Shown here piece by piece: positions 34,747 to 43,786 of a DNA stretch of 64,000 bases; position 1 is the first letter of the stretch, and each line of letters opens with the position of its first letter. A program made the translations under genes and the position numbers. The notes beneath the pieces were generated by a model. That model made no database searches. It was not told the DNA's origin and worked only from the letters and a program-made list of their open reading frames with translations. The DNA is from Rhizobium leguminosarum. Lineage in GTDB: Bacteria; Pseudomonadota; Alphaproteobacteria; Rhizobiales; Rhizobiaceae. Where the stretch lies: assembly GCF_004123835.1 (NCBI RefSeq), contig NZ_MZMU01000003.1:1302001-1366000 (forward strand), read 5' to 3'.

Positions 34747-35328
34747 TCAGTCCTCGAAATCGCTGGCCGGGGCGACTTCGGCTGGGCGTGGCGCCCGCTC
34801 GGAGGGGTCGCGACCGATTTCAGCCTTCAGAGACAATAGGTCGATGAAATGATCGGCCTGCCGGCGCAGGTCGTCGGCGATCATCGGCGGCTGGGTCGCC
34901 ATGGTCGAGATCACCGAGACCTTGCGGCCTCTACGCTGCAACGCCTCGACCAGGTTCGTGAAATCGCCGTCGCCTGAGAAGATGACGAGATGATCGACCG
35001 TTTCGGACTGTTCCATGGCGTCGATGGCAAGCTCGATGTCCATGTTGCCTTTGATCTTTCGGCGGCCCATGGAATCTGTGAATTCCTTGGCGGGCTTGGT
35101 GACGACTTTGTAGCCATTGTAGTCGAGCCAGTCGATCAGCGGCCGGATCGATGAGTATTCCTGATCTTCGATCAGAGCGGTATAATAATACGCGCGCAGC
35201 AGATATCCGCGTTTCTGGAATGCTTTCAACAGCTTGCGGTAATCAATGTCAAAGCCGAGGCTCTTGGATGCAGCGTAGAGGTTGGCGCCGTCAATGAAGA
35301 GTGCAATTTTTTCGCGTGGGTCAAACAT
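34747..35328 (-). CDS. NYN-domain (LabA/DUF88-like) protein
   Basis: 193 residues. PIN-like nuclease fold at about 5-160 with the acidic residues in IALFIDGANLYAASKSLG, KGNMDIELAIDAMEQSE and LVIFSGDGDFTNLVEAL, all intact, so RNA cleavage is plausible. LabA relatives act in circadian output in cyanobacteria, and others in RNA decay. The C-terminus is a low-complexity proline and acid tail. It is divergent from rpoZ. Confidence 0.88.
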   Translation of the reverse strand: MFDPREKIALFIDGANLYAASKSLGFDIDYRKLLKAFQKRGYLLRAYYYTALIEDQEYSSIRPLIDWLDYNGYKVVTKPAKEFTDSMGRRKIKGNMDIELAIDAMEQSETVDHLVIFSGDGDFTNLVEALQRRGRKVSVISTMATQPPMIADDLRRQADHFIDLLSLKAEIGRDPSERAPRPAEVAPASDFED

Positions 35329-35624
35329 CGCTTACCAATCCAATGAGAGCAATCGAAATCCGCATGGGGCAAACTTCAATAAAAACAATAGCTTGTGTTT
35401 CGATTTCGATCTGATCCTTACTTTATGAATTATTCATATATGAAAGATTTAGGGCACGATTCGACATATTCCAAGCAACCTTCGGTGGAATTATGACATT
35501 CTCCATGGAAATCTAGCTCAGCCGCGGATAAAGACGAGGGAGCCGGAATGAAAAACTTGTATTTGCCCGGTTTTAATTGTATCGGGCGTGTTAATCCCGA
35601 AATGACGACCGTAAAGGACAGGCA
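35329..35624. other. Divergent promoter region of the NYN gene and rpoZ
   Basis: About 300 bases, AT-rich at 35380-35460 (TGAATTATTCATATATGAAA near 35425-35444). A frame of 54 codons starts at an ATG at 35548 after GAGGGAGCCGG and runs into rpoZ out of phase. I list it only as a possibility, because its second half is just the shadow of rpoZ. No RNA gene seen. Confidence 0.45.
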
Positions 35625-36029
35625 ATGGCCCGTGTCACAGTTGAAGATTGCATCGACAAGGTGGAGAACCGCTTCGAGCTGGTTCTGCTCGCCAGCCACC
35701 GCGCCCGGCTGATTTCCCAGGGTGCCTCGATCACCATCGATCGCGACAATGACAAGAATCCTGTCGTGGCGCTCCGCGAAATTGCCGATGAGACGCTTTC
35801 GCCCGATGACCTCAAGGAAGATCTGATCCATTCGCTGCAGAAGCATGTCGAAGTCGACGAGCCCGAGCCCGATCCGGCAAGCATGATCGCCGCCGGCGGT
35901 GTCGCCGCAGCCGATAGCGAAGAGCAGGACGACGTGCCGGAGACGATCACTTTCGACCAGATGTCGGAAGAAGAGCTGCTTGCCGGCATCGAAGGCCTCG
36001 TGCCGCCGGAAAAGAGCGACGACTACTAA
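35625..36029 (+). CDS. rpoZ: RNA polymerase omega subunit
   Basis: 134 residues. [20 protein letters not shown], then [20 protein letters not shown] and [20 protein letters not shown] are the conserved omega core that clamps the beta-prime subunit; the acidic C-terminal tail is longer than in enterobacteria, as usual in alphaproteobacteria. AAAGGAC stands about eight bases upstream. It lies before rsh, as rpoZ lies before spoT in E. coli, which fits the role of omega in ppGpp sensing. Confidence 0.97.
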   Translation: MARVTVEDCIDKVENRFELVLLASHRARLISQGASITIDRDNDKNPVVALREIADETLSPDDLKEDLIHSLQKHVEVDEPEPDPASMIAAGGVAAADSEEQDDVPETITFDQMSEEELLAGIEGLVPPEKSDDY

Positions 36030-36038
36030 GCGCGCTGG

Positions 36039-36073
36039 CCGGATCCCTGTCGCATCGGTCAGATGCGATCCGG
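36039..36073. terminator. Hairpin between rpoZ and rsh
   Basis: CCGGAT..CGCATC pairs with GATGCG..ATCCGG (12 pairs, small internal and end loops). No T run follows, so it may be a partial stop or a processing site. About 15 bases later AAAAGAGCGACGATTACC repeats the end of rpoZ (AAAAGAGCGACGACTAC). Confidence 0.45.
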
Positions 36074-36210
36074 AAAAAGCTGCATGCGATGCAAAAGAGC
36101 GACGATTACCAATCGTCAATCTTGCACCTTTATTGCTTAGGCATATTATTGCCCATGTGTGCGCCAATCGTTGATTGGCGCGCTTTTATTTTTATCGGAG
36201 TGGCTTTGGA

Positions 36211-38445
36211 ATGATGCGGCAGTACGAGCTCGTGGAGCGGGTTCAGCAATACAAGCCCGATGCCAATGAAGCACTGCTGAACAAAGCCTATGTTTACGCC
36301 ATGCAGAAGCATGGCCAACAAAAGCGCGCGAGCGGCGATCCCTATATTTCCCATCCGCTCGAGGTCGCCGCCATTCTCACCGACATGCACCTCGATGAAT
36401 CGACGATCGCGGTCGCCCTTCTGCACGATACGATCGAGGATACGACGGCGACACGCGCCGAGATCGACGAACTCTTCGGCGAGGATATCGGCCGCCTGGT
36501 CGAGGGTTTGACCAAGATCAAGAAGCTCGATCTCGTCACCAAGAAGGCCAAGCAGGCGGAAAACCTGCGCAAGCTGCTGCTGGCTATTTCCGACGATGTG
36601 CGCGTGCTGCTCGTCAAGCTTGCCGATCGCCTGCACAATATGCGCACCCTCGATCACATGTCGGCCGACAAGCGTGCCCGCATTTCCGAGGAGACGATGG
36701 AAATCTATGCGCCGCTCGCCGGCCGCATGGGCATGCAGGACATGCGCGAGGAACTCGAGGAACTCTCCTTCCGCCATATGAACCCGGAAGCCTACGAGAC
36801 CGTCACCAAAAGGCTGGAAGAGCTTTCGAAGCGCAACGAAGGCATCGTCAAGAAGATTGAGGCCGAACTGCGCGACCTTTTGGTCGCAAGCGGCCTGACG
36901 AGCGCCTATGTCAAGGGCCGGCAGAAGAAGCCCTATTCGGTCTTCCGCAAGATGCAGTCGAAGTCGCTTTCCTTCGAGCAGCTTTCCGATGTCTACGGCT
37001 TCCGCCTGATCGTCGAGGACATCCCCTCCTGTTACCGGGCGCTCGGCATCGTCCACACACGCTGGCGCGTCGTGCCGGGCCGCTTCAAGGACTATATCTC
37101 GACGCCGAAGCAGAACGATTACCGTTCGCTGCACACCACCATCGTCGGCCCCTCCAGCCAGCGCATCGAACTGCAGATCCGCACCAAGCGCATGCACGAA
37201 ATCGCCGAATTCGGCATCGCCGCCCATACGCTCTATAAGGACGGCGCTACCAATGCCGATGGCGACATCCTTTCTCGCGAATCCAATGCCTATTCCTGGC
37301 TGCGTCATACGATCGAGGCGCTCGCCGAGGGCGACAGCCCGGAAGAATTCCTCGAACACACCAAGCTCGAGCTCTTCCAGGACCAGGTCTTCTGCTTCAC
37401 GCCGAAGGGCAAGCTGATCGCCCTGCCGCGCGGCGCCACCCCGATCGATTTCGCCTATGCGGTGCACACCAATATCGGCGACACCACAGTAGGCGCCAAG
37501 ATCAACGGCCGCATCATGCCGCTGGTGACGCGGCTTGCAAATGGCGACGAGGTCGAGATCATCCGCTCCGGCGTGCAGGTTCCGCCCGCCGCCTGGGAGG
37601 AGATCGTCGTGACCGGCAAGGCGCGCGCCGCCATTCGCCGCGCCACCCGCATGGCGATCCGCAAGCAATATGCCGGTCTCGGCCACCGCATTCTCGAGCG
37701 CACCTTCAACAGGGCCGGCAAGATCTTCTCGCGCGAAGCGATGAAGCCGGCGCTGCACCGTCTCGGTCAGAAGGATGTCGAGGATGCGATCGCCGCCGTC
37801 GGCCGCGGCGAGATGTCCTCGCTCGACGTGCTGCGCGCCGTCTATCCCGATCATCAGGATGAGCGCGTCACCGTGAAGCCCTCCGGCGATGACGGCTGGT
37901 TTAACGTCCGCAGTGCCGCCGGCATGATCTTCAAGATCCCGGGCAAGACCAAGGCAGGGCACGAGGGCGGCCATTCGGAAATCGACACCGAGGCCGATAT
38001 CGGGCCGATCCGCGGCCTGTCCGGCAATGTCGACGTCAAGTTCGCGCCGACCGGCGCTGTGCCCGGCGATCGTATCGTCGGCATAATGGACCAGGGCAAC
38101 GGCATCACCATCTATCCGATCCAGTCGCCGAGCCTGCAGCGTTTCGACGATCAGCCCGACCGTTGGATCGACGTGCGCTGGGATCTCGACGAAGCCAACA
38201 AGTCGCGTTTCATGGCGCGTATCATGGTGAATGGGTTGAATGAACCCGGCACGCTCGCCAAGGTCGCCCAGACGGTCGCAGGCCTCGACGTCAATATCCG
38301 CTTGCTGAACACGGTGCGGGTCGCGGCCGATTTCACCGAAATGATGCTCGAGGTCGAGGTCTGGGACCTGCGTCAGCTCAACCAGCTGCTCGCCCAGATG
38401 AAGGAGCTGGATTGCATTGCCACGGTCCGGCGCCTCTACGAGTAA
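36211..38445 (+). CDS. rsh: Bifunctional (p)ppGpp synthetase/hydrolase (Rel/Spo homologue)
   Basis: 744 residues, the length known for rhizobial Rsh. It makes and degrades the alarmone (p)ppGpp and controls the stringent response and symbiosis. The HD hydrolase is at about 45-150 (SHPLEVAAILTDMHLDE, VALLHDTIEDTTATRAEI). The synthetase at about 235-350 has YGFRLIVEDIPSCYRALG and GRFKDYISTPKQNDYRSLHT, where RFKD is the RxKD form of bifunctional enzymes. TGS is at about 390-450 (CFTPKGKLIALPRGATPIDF) and ACT is at the end (MLEVEVWDLRQLNQLLAQM). GGAG lies ten bases before the ATG; the next codon is also ATG. Confidence 0.97.
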   Translation: MMRQYELVERVQQYKPDANEALLNKAYVYAMQKHGQQKRASGDPYISHPLEVAAILTDMHLDESTIAVALLHDTIEDTTATRAEIDELFGEDIGRLVEGLTKIKKLDLVTKKAKQAENLRKLLLAISDDVRVLLVKLADRLHNMRTLDHMSADKRARISEETMEIYAPLAGRMGMQDMREELEELSFRHMNPEAYETVTKRLEELSKRNEGIVKKIEAELRDLLVASGLTSAYVKGRQKKPYSVFRKMQSKSLSFEQLSDVYGFRLIVEDIPSCYRALGIVHTRWRVVPGRFKDYISTPKQNDYRSLHTTIVGPSSQRIELQIRTKRMHEIAEFGIAAHTLYKDGATNADGDILSRESNAYSWLRHTIEALAEGDSPEEFLEHTKLELFQDQVFCFTPKGKLIALPRGATPIDFAYAVHTNIGDTTVGAKINGRIMPLVTRLANGDEVEIIRSGVQVPPAAWEEIVVTGKARAAIRRATRMAIRKQYAGLGHRILERTFNRAGKIFSREAMKPALHRLGQKDVEDAIAAVGRGEMSSLDVLRAVYPDHQDERVTVKPSGDDGWFNVRSAAGMIFKIPGKTKAGHEGGHSEIDTEADIGPIRGLSGNVDVKFAPTGAVPGDRIVGIMDQGNGITIYPIQSPSLQRFDDQPDRWIDVRWDLDEANKSRFMARIMVNGLNEPGTLAKVAQTVAGLDVNIRLLNTVRVAADFTEMMLEVEVWDLRQLNQLLAQMKELDCIATVRRLYE

Positions 38446-38639
38446 GCTTTTGTTAAGCCCTTCAGGGATTTGAGCGAAAGATTGCACATTTTATGATCGT
38501 TTTAAGATCAAAACGGCGCATCAAAAAGGCGAGAGATGCGTTGAGCGCATGCCTGTATCCATGTTGCGGCGGTGGTAATTAACCTTTGCAAGGCCTATCT
38601 TCTGGTCATCGAAACATAAACAGAAGATGAGACAAGATA

Positions 38640-38789
38640 ATGTTTGACCCTATCAAGAAATTCGCTCGCGCCTTTCGCGCTCCGACCACCCAGGAACGTG
38701 AAATGGCATATTTGAATGGCTCGTTCGATCGTATCGACCTCGAGTTTCGTCAGCGCCAGGTCGATCGCGGTCTGTTCCGCAATCGCTGA
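38640..38789 (+). CDS. DUF3563 family small protein
   Basis: 49 residues starting MFDPIKKFARAFRAPTTQER, then EMAYLNGSFDRIDLEFRQRQ and VDRGLFRNR. The YLN.S.DR.DLE.RQR pattern is that of DUF3563, short helical proteins of unknown role common in Rhizobiales and Burkholderia. A weak GATGAGA precedes the ATG. The residue pattern leaves little doubt that it is a gene. Confidence 0.85.
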   Translation: MFDPIKKFARAFRAPTTQEREMAYLNGSFDRIDLEFRQRQVDRGLFRNR

Positions 38790-38821
38790 TACTGGACTTT
38801 ATACTTGAGGTAATTGAGGGA

Positions 38822-38835
38822 CGTTATGCATAACG
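38822..38835. promoter_or_regulatory. Perfect 14-base palindrome CGTTATGCATAACG
   Basis: Perfect inverted repeat with no spacer, itself enclosed by GAGGG and CCCTC. It could be a regulator site for the DUF2062 gene or the terminator stem after DUF3563. Confidence 0.4.
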
Positions 38836-38950
38836 GACGCCCCTCGGCATGAAGACGCTCCTAGTCGCAGAGACAACTGAGGGGCTGTTTTTCGGGCGGT
38901 ATCATTTGCCGCTCTTGTCATGGTGGTGTGCGCTGCACTAAATACCGGCC

Positions 38951-39541
38951 ATGTTGTTTCGCCGTCGCAAACCTGCGGGATTCAAGGAAAAGATGCGGGA
39001 GCTTTTATGGCCTCGCAAAGGTTTCCTTCGCCCGATCCGTTACCTGACAATGCGCGTCCTGCGCCTGAGCGCTTCGCCGCATGCGGTTGCCGCCGGCGTC
39101 GCTGCGGGTGTCTTCGTCTCGTGGACGCCTTTCATCGGCGTGCATTTCGTCATGGCTTTCGTCATCACCTATTTCCTTTCCGGCAGCATGGTGGCCGCCG
39201 CCCTCGGCTGCGCCGCCTTCGGCAATCCCCTGACCTACCCCTTCATCTGGGGCATCACCTGGGAAATCGGGCATCTGCTGTTGAGCCGCGAGGACCATCT
39301 GGCCGGTCAAACGGTGGATCTCGCCGCCCTTTTCCATAAGTTGAACTTCACCGAATTATGGAAGCCGGTGCTGGAGCCGATGCTGGTCGGCGCTATCCCG
39401 CCGGCGATCGTCACCTCAGTTGCGCTCTATGCGCTGACGTTCTACACCGTCAGGAGTTTTCAGACGCGCCGCCATATACGGCTGATGGAGCGGGCGCGCC
39501 TGCGTCTTGCCGTTCCAGCCGGCGACATGCCGAGCATATGA
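38951..39541 (+). CDS. DUF2062 membrane protein
   Basis: 196 residues. FLRPIRYLTMRVLRLSASPH, then AVAAGVAAGVFVSWTPFIGV (the AxGxxxGxFxxxxPxxG motif of DUF2062) and ALGCAAFGNPLTYPFIW with the conserved GNP. Three or four membrane segments. Function unknown; the fold is found alone or fused to glycosyltransferases. It lies just before acpS in many rhizobia. Confidence 0.88.
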   Translation: MLFRRRKPAGFKEKMRELLWPRKGFLRPIRYLTMRVLRLSASPHAVAAGVAAGVFVSWTPFIGVHFVMAFVITYFLSGSMVAAALGCAAFGNPLTYPFIWGITWEIGHLLLSREDHLAGQTVDLAALFHKLNFTELWKPVLEPMLVGAIPPAIVTSVALYALTFYTVRSFQTRRHIRLMERARLRLAVPAGDMPSI

Positions 39542-39579
39542 ACCCGATCAAGAATTCTTAAGCCACGGAAGGGTCCGGC

Positions 39580-39984
39580 ATGATCATCGGCATTGGCAGC
39601 GATCTGATCGACATTCGCCGTGTCGAGAAATCTATCGAGCGCTTCGGCGAGCGCTTCACCCATCGCTGCTTCACCGAGATCGAGCGCGCGCGTTCCGATA
39701 AGCGGGCAAACCGTGCCGCATCCTATGCCAAGCGTTTCGCCGCCAAGGAGGCCTGTTCCAAGGCGCTCGGCACCGGCATAGCGCAGGGCGTCTTCTGGAA
39801 GGACATGGGCGTCGTCAACCTGCCGAGCGGCAAGCCGACCATGCTTTTATCGGGCGCCGCCGCCCTGATCCTCGAATCGTTGCTGCCCGCGGGGCACAGG
39901 CCCGCCATTCATTTGACAATAACGGATGATTATCCCTTGGCGCAGGCCTTCGTCATTATCGAGGCGTTGCCCGAGAGCCTCTGA
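39580..39984 (+). CDS. acpS: Holo-[acyl-carrier-protein] synthase
   Basis: 134 residues. Transfers 4'-phosphopantetheine from coenzyme A to [23 protein letters not shown] holds the metal-binding aspartate and [20 protein letters not shown] the KExxxKA motif. GGAAGGG stands about eight bases before the ATG. The stop codon lies at the edge of the tandem repeat that follows. Confidence 0.97.
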   Translation: MIIGIGSDLIDIRRVEKSIERFGERFTHRCFTEIERARSDKRANRAASYAKRFAAKEACSKALGTGIAQGVFWKDMGVVNLPSGKPTMLLSGAAALILESLLPAGHRPAIHLTITDDYPLAQAFVIIEALPESL

Positions 39985-40041
39985 TCGCGACCTCGGGAGC
40001 TGTTGATCGTGACCTCGGGAGCTGTTGATCGCGACCTCTCG
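39983..40041. repeat. Tandem 22-base repeat between acpS and lepB
   Basis: Two full copies of GATCGYGACCTCGGGAGCTGTT (39983-40004 and 40005-40026), differing at one base, and a partial third (GATCGCGACCTCTCG). Variable copy number between strains is likely. Confidence 0.8.
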
Positions 40042-40142
40042 TCGCTTTTGATGTTGTCGCCATTGCCGCAACCGGCCGAAGCCGCTAGAGAGAACGACAG
40101 AAAGAATTGCGCCGCCGCGGCGTCTTGAAGGAATAAGACTGC

Positions 40143-40886
40143 GTGTCCGAAAAAGTCGAAGCCAAGCCGAACGCCCTCTGGGAAAATATCAAAGTTATCA
40201 TCCAGGCGCTGATTTTGGCGATGGTGATCCGAACGGTGCTGTTCCAGCCCTTTACCATTCCGTCCGGTTCGATGATGCCGACGCTGCTTGTCGGCGACTA
40301 CATCTTCGTCAACAAGTTCGCCTACGGCTATTCGAAATATTCGCTGCCCTTCTCGCCCGATATATTCAGCGGCCGCCTGTTCGGCGCCGATCCGAAGCGC
40401 GGCGACATCGTCGTCTTCCGTTTCCCGCCGAACCCCGAGATCGACTACATCAAGCGCTGCATCGGCCTGCAGGGCGACCATATCCAGGTGACCGACGGCG
40501 TGCTCTACGTCAACGGCAAGCCGGTTCCGAAGGTGGCGGACGGTGCGTTCACGTCGGATTACAAGCTTGACCCGGGCGAGGACGTGCCGGTGTTCCGCGA
40601 AACGCTCGACGACGGCAAGTCCTACGACACGCTTGATCAGTCTCCGGTGTCGCGTGGCGACAACACCCGCGAATTCATCGTGCCGGAAGGCCATTATTTC
40701 ATGATGGGCGACAACCGCGACAACTCGCTCGACAGCCGCTTTGACGTCGGCTTCGTGCCTGCCGAAAATCTTGTCGGCCGTGCCAGCGTCATCTTCTTCT
40801 CGCTCGGCAACGACACCTCCTTCCGCGAAATCTGGAAGTGGCCGACGAACATGCGTTGGGACCGCCTCTTCAAGGTTGTTGAATGA
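40143..40886 (+). CDS. lepB: Signal peptidase I
   Basis: 247 residues. One N-terminal membrane helix at about 15-37, then the catalytic box TIPSGSMMPTLLVGDYIFVN (serine 43) and the lysine region KRGDIVVFRFPPNPEIDYIK, ending with the GDNRDNSLDSR box. Cleaves Sec and Tat signal peptides at the periplasmic face. GTG start with AAGGA about ten bases upstream. Four-base overlap with rnc shows a lepB-rnc-era operon. Confidence 0.97.
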   Translation: MSEKVEAKPNALWENIKVIIQALILAMVIRTVLFQPFTIPSGSMMPTLLVGDYIFVNKFAYGYSKYSLPFSPDIFSGRLFGADPKRGDIVVFRFPPNPEIDYIKRCIGLQGDHIQVTDGVLYVNGKPVPKVADGAFTSDYKLDPGEDVPVFRETLDDGKSYDTLDQSPVSRGDNTREFIVPEGHYFMMGDNRDNSLDSRFDVGFVPAENLVGRASVIFFSLGNDTSFREIWKWPTNMRWDRLFKVVE

Positions 40887-41602
40887 GTAAGGCGCAGACG
40901 CTTTCTGCGGCGGACCGCGCAAAGCTTGAAGGCCTGATCGGTCATGACTTCGCTGAAAAGGAACGCCTGGATCGCGCGCTGACCCATGCCAGCGCCCGCA
41001 CCGAAAAGGGCGGCAATTACGAACGGCTGGAATTCCTCGGCGACAGGGTCCTCGGGCTCTGCATCGCCGAGCTTCTGTTCCGCACCTTCGGCACGGCAGG
41101 AGAAGGCGAGCTCTCGGTTCGCCTCAACCAGCTCGTCAGCGCCGAAACCTGTGCTGCGGTTGCCGACGAACTCAATCTTCACCTCTATATCCGCACCGGC
41201 GCCGATGTGAAGAAACTGACCGGCAAGCGCATGATGAATGTGCGCGCCGATGTCGTCGAAAGCCTGATCGCCGCGATCTATCTCGACGGCGGCCTGGAAG
41301 TTGCCCGCCGCTTCATTCTGCGTTACTGGCAGGGCAGGGCGGTGCGGGCCGATGGCGCCAAGCGCGACGCCAAGACCGAGCTGCAGGAATGGTCGCACGC
41401 GAAATTCGGCGTCACGCCGATCTACCGGGTTGATGAACGCAGCGGACCGGATCATGATCCGCGCTTCAAGGTGACGGTGGAAGTTGCTGGCATTAAGCCC
41501 GAAACCGGCGTAGAGCGGTCAAAGCGTGCCGCCGAACAGGTGGCGGCAACGAAGATGCTCGAGCGCGAAGGCATTTGGCAGCAATCGCCTGCCGGAAACT
41601 GA
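40883..41602 (+). CDS. rnc: Ribonuclease III
   Basis: 239 residues. Catalytic signature ERLEFLGDRVLGL at residues 47-59, a second acidic site in NVRADVVESLIAAIYLDGGL, and a C-terminal double-stranded-RNA-binding domain (AKTELQEWSHAKFGVTPIYR). Processes rRNA precursors and structured mRNAs. Start overlaps the lepB stop (ATGA). Confidence 0.98.
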   Translation: MSKAQTLSAADRAKLEGLIGHDFAEKERLDRALTHASARTEKGGNYERLEFLGDRVLGLCIAELLFRTFGTAGEGELSVRLNQLVSAETCAAVADELNLHLYIRTGADVKKLTGKRMMNVRADVVESLIAAIYLDGGLEVARRFILRYWQGRAVRADGAKRDAKTELQEWSHAKFGVTPIYRVDERSGPDHDPRFKVTVEVAGIKPETGVERSKRAAEQVAATKMLEREGIWQQSPAGN

Positions 41603-41609
41603 CGGGACA

Positions 41610-42551
41610 ATGACACAAGAAGAAGATATCGCGGCCGCAGCTGCCGCAGAAACCAATGGTCCGACGCATTCGGGCTTTGTCGCGCTGATCGGGCCGACCA
41701 ATGCCGGCAAGTCGACGCTGGTCAACCGCCTCGTCGGCGCCAAGGTCTCGATCGTCAGCCATAAGGTGCAGACGACGCGGGCCATCGTCCGCGGCATCGC
41801 GATCCACGACAATGCCCAGATCGTCTTCATGGATACGCCTGGTATCTTCAAGCCGCGACGCCGGCTTGATCGCGCCATGGTGACCTCGGCCTGGGGTGGT
41901 GCGAGGGATGCCGATCTGATCGTGCTGCTGATCGACAGCGAGCGCGGCCTGCGCGGCGATGCCGAAGCCATCCTCGAAGGCCTCAAGGAAGTCCGGCAGC
42001 CGAAGATCCTGCTGCTCAACAAGATCGACCGCGTCAACCGCGAGGATCTGCTGGCGCTGGCCGCTGCCGCCAACGAGAAGATCGCTTTCGAGCGCACCTT
42101 CATGATCTCCGCCGAAAATGGCTCCGGCTGCGACGACCTCATGGACTATCTGGCGAAAACGCTCCCGGAGGGGCCGTGGTACTATCCCGAAGACCAGATC
42201 TCCGATCTGCCGATGCGCCAGCTCGCTGCCGAGATCACCCGCGAGAAGCTGTTTCTGCGCCTGCACCAGGAGCTTCCCTACGCCTCGCATGTCGAGACGG
42301 AGAAGTGGGAAGAGCGCAAGGACGGCTCGGTGCGGATCGAGCAGGTGATCTATCTCGAGCGCGACAGCCAGAAGAAGATCGCGCTCGGCAAGGGCGGTGA
42401 AACCATCAAGGCGATCTCGACTGCTTCCCGCAAGGAATTGTCGGAGATCCTCGAACAGCCGGTCCATCTCTTCCTGTTCGTCAAGGTTCGCGAGAATTGG
42501 GGTGATGATCCTGAGCGGTTCCGCGAAATGGGTCTCGATTTCCCGAAATAA
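41610..42551 (+). CDS. era: GTPase Era
   Basis: 313 residues. G1 GPTNAGKST, G2 near TTRAIVRGI, G3 DTPGIF, G4 LLNKIDRVN, then a KH RNA-binding domain (SQKKIALGKGGETIKAISTA). Binds 16S rRNA in 30S assembly. The ATG at 41610 lies seven bases after the rnc stop; the longer overlapping frame from 41526 is rejected. Confidence 0.98.
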   Translation: MTQEEDIAAAAAAETNGPTHSGFVALIGPTNAGKSTLVNRLVGAKVSIVSHKVQTTRAIVRGIAIHDNAQIVFMDTPGIFKPRRRLDRAMVTSAWGGARDADLIVLLIDSERGLRGDAEAILEGLKEVRQPKILLLNKIDRVNREDLLALAAAANEKIAFERTFMISAENGSGCDDLMDYLAKTLPEGPWYYPEDQISDLPMRQLAAEITREKLFLRLHQELPYASHVETEKWEERKDGSVRIEQVIYLERDSQKKIALGKGGETIKAISTASRKELSEILEQPVHLFLFVKVRENWGDDPERFREMGLDFPK

Positions 42552-42701
42552 GCATGGCAAGGATTTCGTCGGGATTGCGCCAGCCATTTGTTTCTGCACC
42601 AAAAATTCGCCTCGCTCATGGAACAAATCCGTGCCTTGGGCATTCCTTGATGAACGGCGCGTCAATGTTGGCGCGCCGATTTTGCGACGGCAAGGGCAAG
42701 T

Positions 42702-43454
42702 ATGGCGACGTCGAGACCCATCAATTCTTTTAAGACCCCTTGCGAGCAATGTCCTTTGCGGCCCCTGCCGCATTTCAGGGAGTTCAGCCGTGACGAGTTG
42801 GAATTCGTCTCGAGCTTCAAGAGGGGTGAGCTTGCCGTCGATGCCGGCTCCACCATCCTCGTCGAGGGCGCACATAGCGCTCATCTCTTCACGGTGCTCG
42901 CCGGCTGGGGCTTCCGCTACAAGATGCTGGAGGACGGACGCCGCCAGATTCTGAATTATATCATGCCGGGCGACCTGGTCGGCCTGCAGGGAACGATTGC
43001 CGGTGAGATGCAGCATTCCGTCGAAGCGCTTTCGCCCGTGTCCCTTTGTGTCTTCGAGCGTGACAGGCTGATGACGCTCTACAACAAGCACGCCTCGCTC
43101 GCCTTCGACATCACCTGGATCGCCGCGCGGGAGGAGCGCATCCTGGATGAGCATCTCTTGAGCATAGGCCGCCGCACGGCGCTGGAACGAGCAGCTTATC
43201 TGATCGCTTTCCTGTTTGAGCGCGGTCGGAAGCTCAATATCTTCAACGGCCGCAAATTCATCCCCATCACCCAGCAGCATATTGCCGATACGCTCGGTCT
43301 TTCCATCGTTCACACAAACAAGACATTGAAAAAGCTCAGCGAACGTGGGTTCATCCGTTGGCAGGAGCGCGGCTGCGAGGTGCTGAATGGCGAGGAATTG
43401 ATGGCGATATCAGGCTGGGAAGGGCTCGGAGAGGGCAAACGCCCGTTCATCTAA
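42702..43454 (+). CDS. Crp/Fnr-family transcriptional regulator
   Basis: 250 residues. Cyclic-nucleotide-binding-like domain at about 25-145 (GSTILVEGAHSAHLFTVLAG, MPGDLVGLQGTIAGEMQHSV) and winged helix at about 165-235 (ITQQHIADTLGLSIVHTNKT). Two N-terminal cysteines (PCEQCPLRPL, residues 14 and 17) recall Fnr, but the set needed for an iron-sulfur cluster is incomplete, so oxygen sensing is doubtful. AAGGGC precedes the ATG. Targets unknown. Confidence 0.88.
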   Translation: MATSRPINSFKTPCEQCPLRPLPHFREFSRDELEFVSSFKRGELAVDAGSTILVEGAHSAHLFTVLAGWGFRYKMLEDGRRQILNYIMPGDLVGLQGTIAGEMQHSVEALSPVSLCVFERDRLMTLYNKHASLAFDITWIAAREERILDEHLLSIGRRTALERAAYLIAFLFERGRKLNIFNGRKFIPITQQHIADTLGLSIVHTNKTLKKLSERGFIRWQERGCEVLNGEELMAISGWEGLGEGKRPFI

Positions 43455-43455
43455 A

Positions 43456-43556
43456 GCGCGTCGCGATCTTTCAGATTCACTCCTCGCATTTTAGGTCTTT
43501 GTTTTACGCATGTCGTCAGCACAAAACCACTGCACAGTTTTGCGCGACATGCTTCA
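43456..43556. repeat. Repeat element, third family
   Basis: About 100 bases from AGCGCGTCGCGATCTTTCAG through TTTTACGCATGTCGTC to TTTTGCGCGACATGC, where ACGCATGTCGT and GCGCGACATGC are imperfect inverted copies. This type is frequent in rhizobial intergenic DNA; it occurs once here. The rest of the gap to 43786 has no clear gene apart from an upstream extension of the response regulator frame. Confidence 0.6.
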
Positions 43557-43786
43557 GCCAAGCAGCTTCGTTATGTCTTTTTTAAATGCAGATTAGCAGC
43601 AAGGAAAATAAGGTCGGCCGTCATCTTTCCTCCGATTTTGATTCTTATCGACCGGGCAGAAAAATGGTTTATTCAGAAAAGGTGGCGGAATTCACCGATA
43701 GCGTGCCATGCGGGGCACCGGAGGGCAATGATGTTGGCGAAACGGCCGGGGCGCTGCGACAGGCGCCCGACGAGGGGCATCGAATC

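Noticed and set aside
35548..35712. 54-codon frame from an ATG with a good GAGGGAG site, overlapping rpoZ out of phase
   Set aside because: More than half of it lies inside rpoZ and looks random. A translated leader cannot be excluded but is not supported.
36130..38487. 785-codon open frame antisense to rsh
   Set aside because: Composition is dominated by Asp, Gly, His and Arg as in other mirror frames; rsh itself has complete domain structure.
39983..40041. Possible CRISPR from tandem 22-base units
   Set aside because: Units are directly adjacent without spacers and no cas genes are nearby.
42640..42690. FNR/FixK box before the Crp/Fnr gene
   Set aside because: TTGGGCATTCCTTGA lacks the TTGAT-N4-ATCAA symmetry.
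41493..43313. 606-codon minus-strand frame across era and the Crp/Fnr gene
   Set aside because: Mirror of two well-defined genes.
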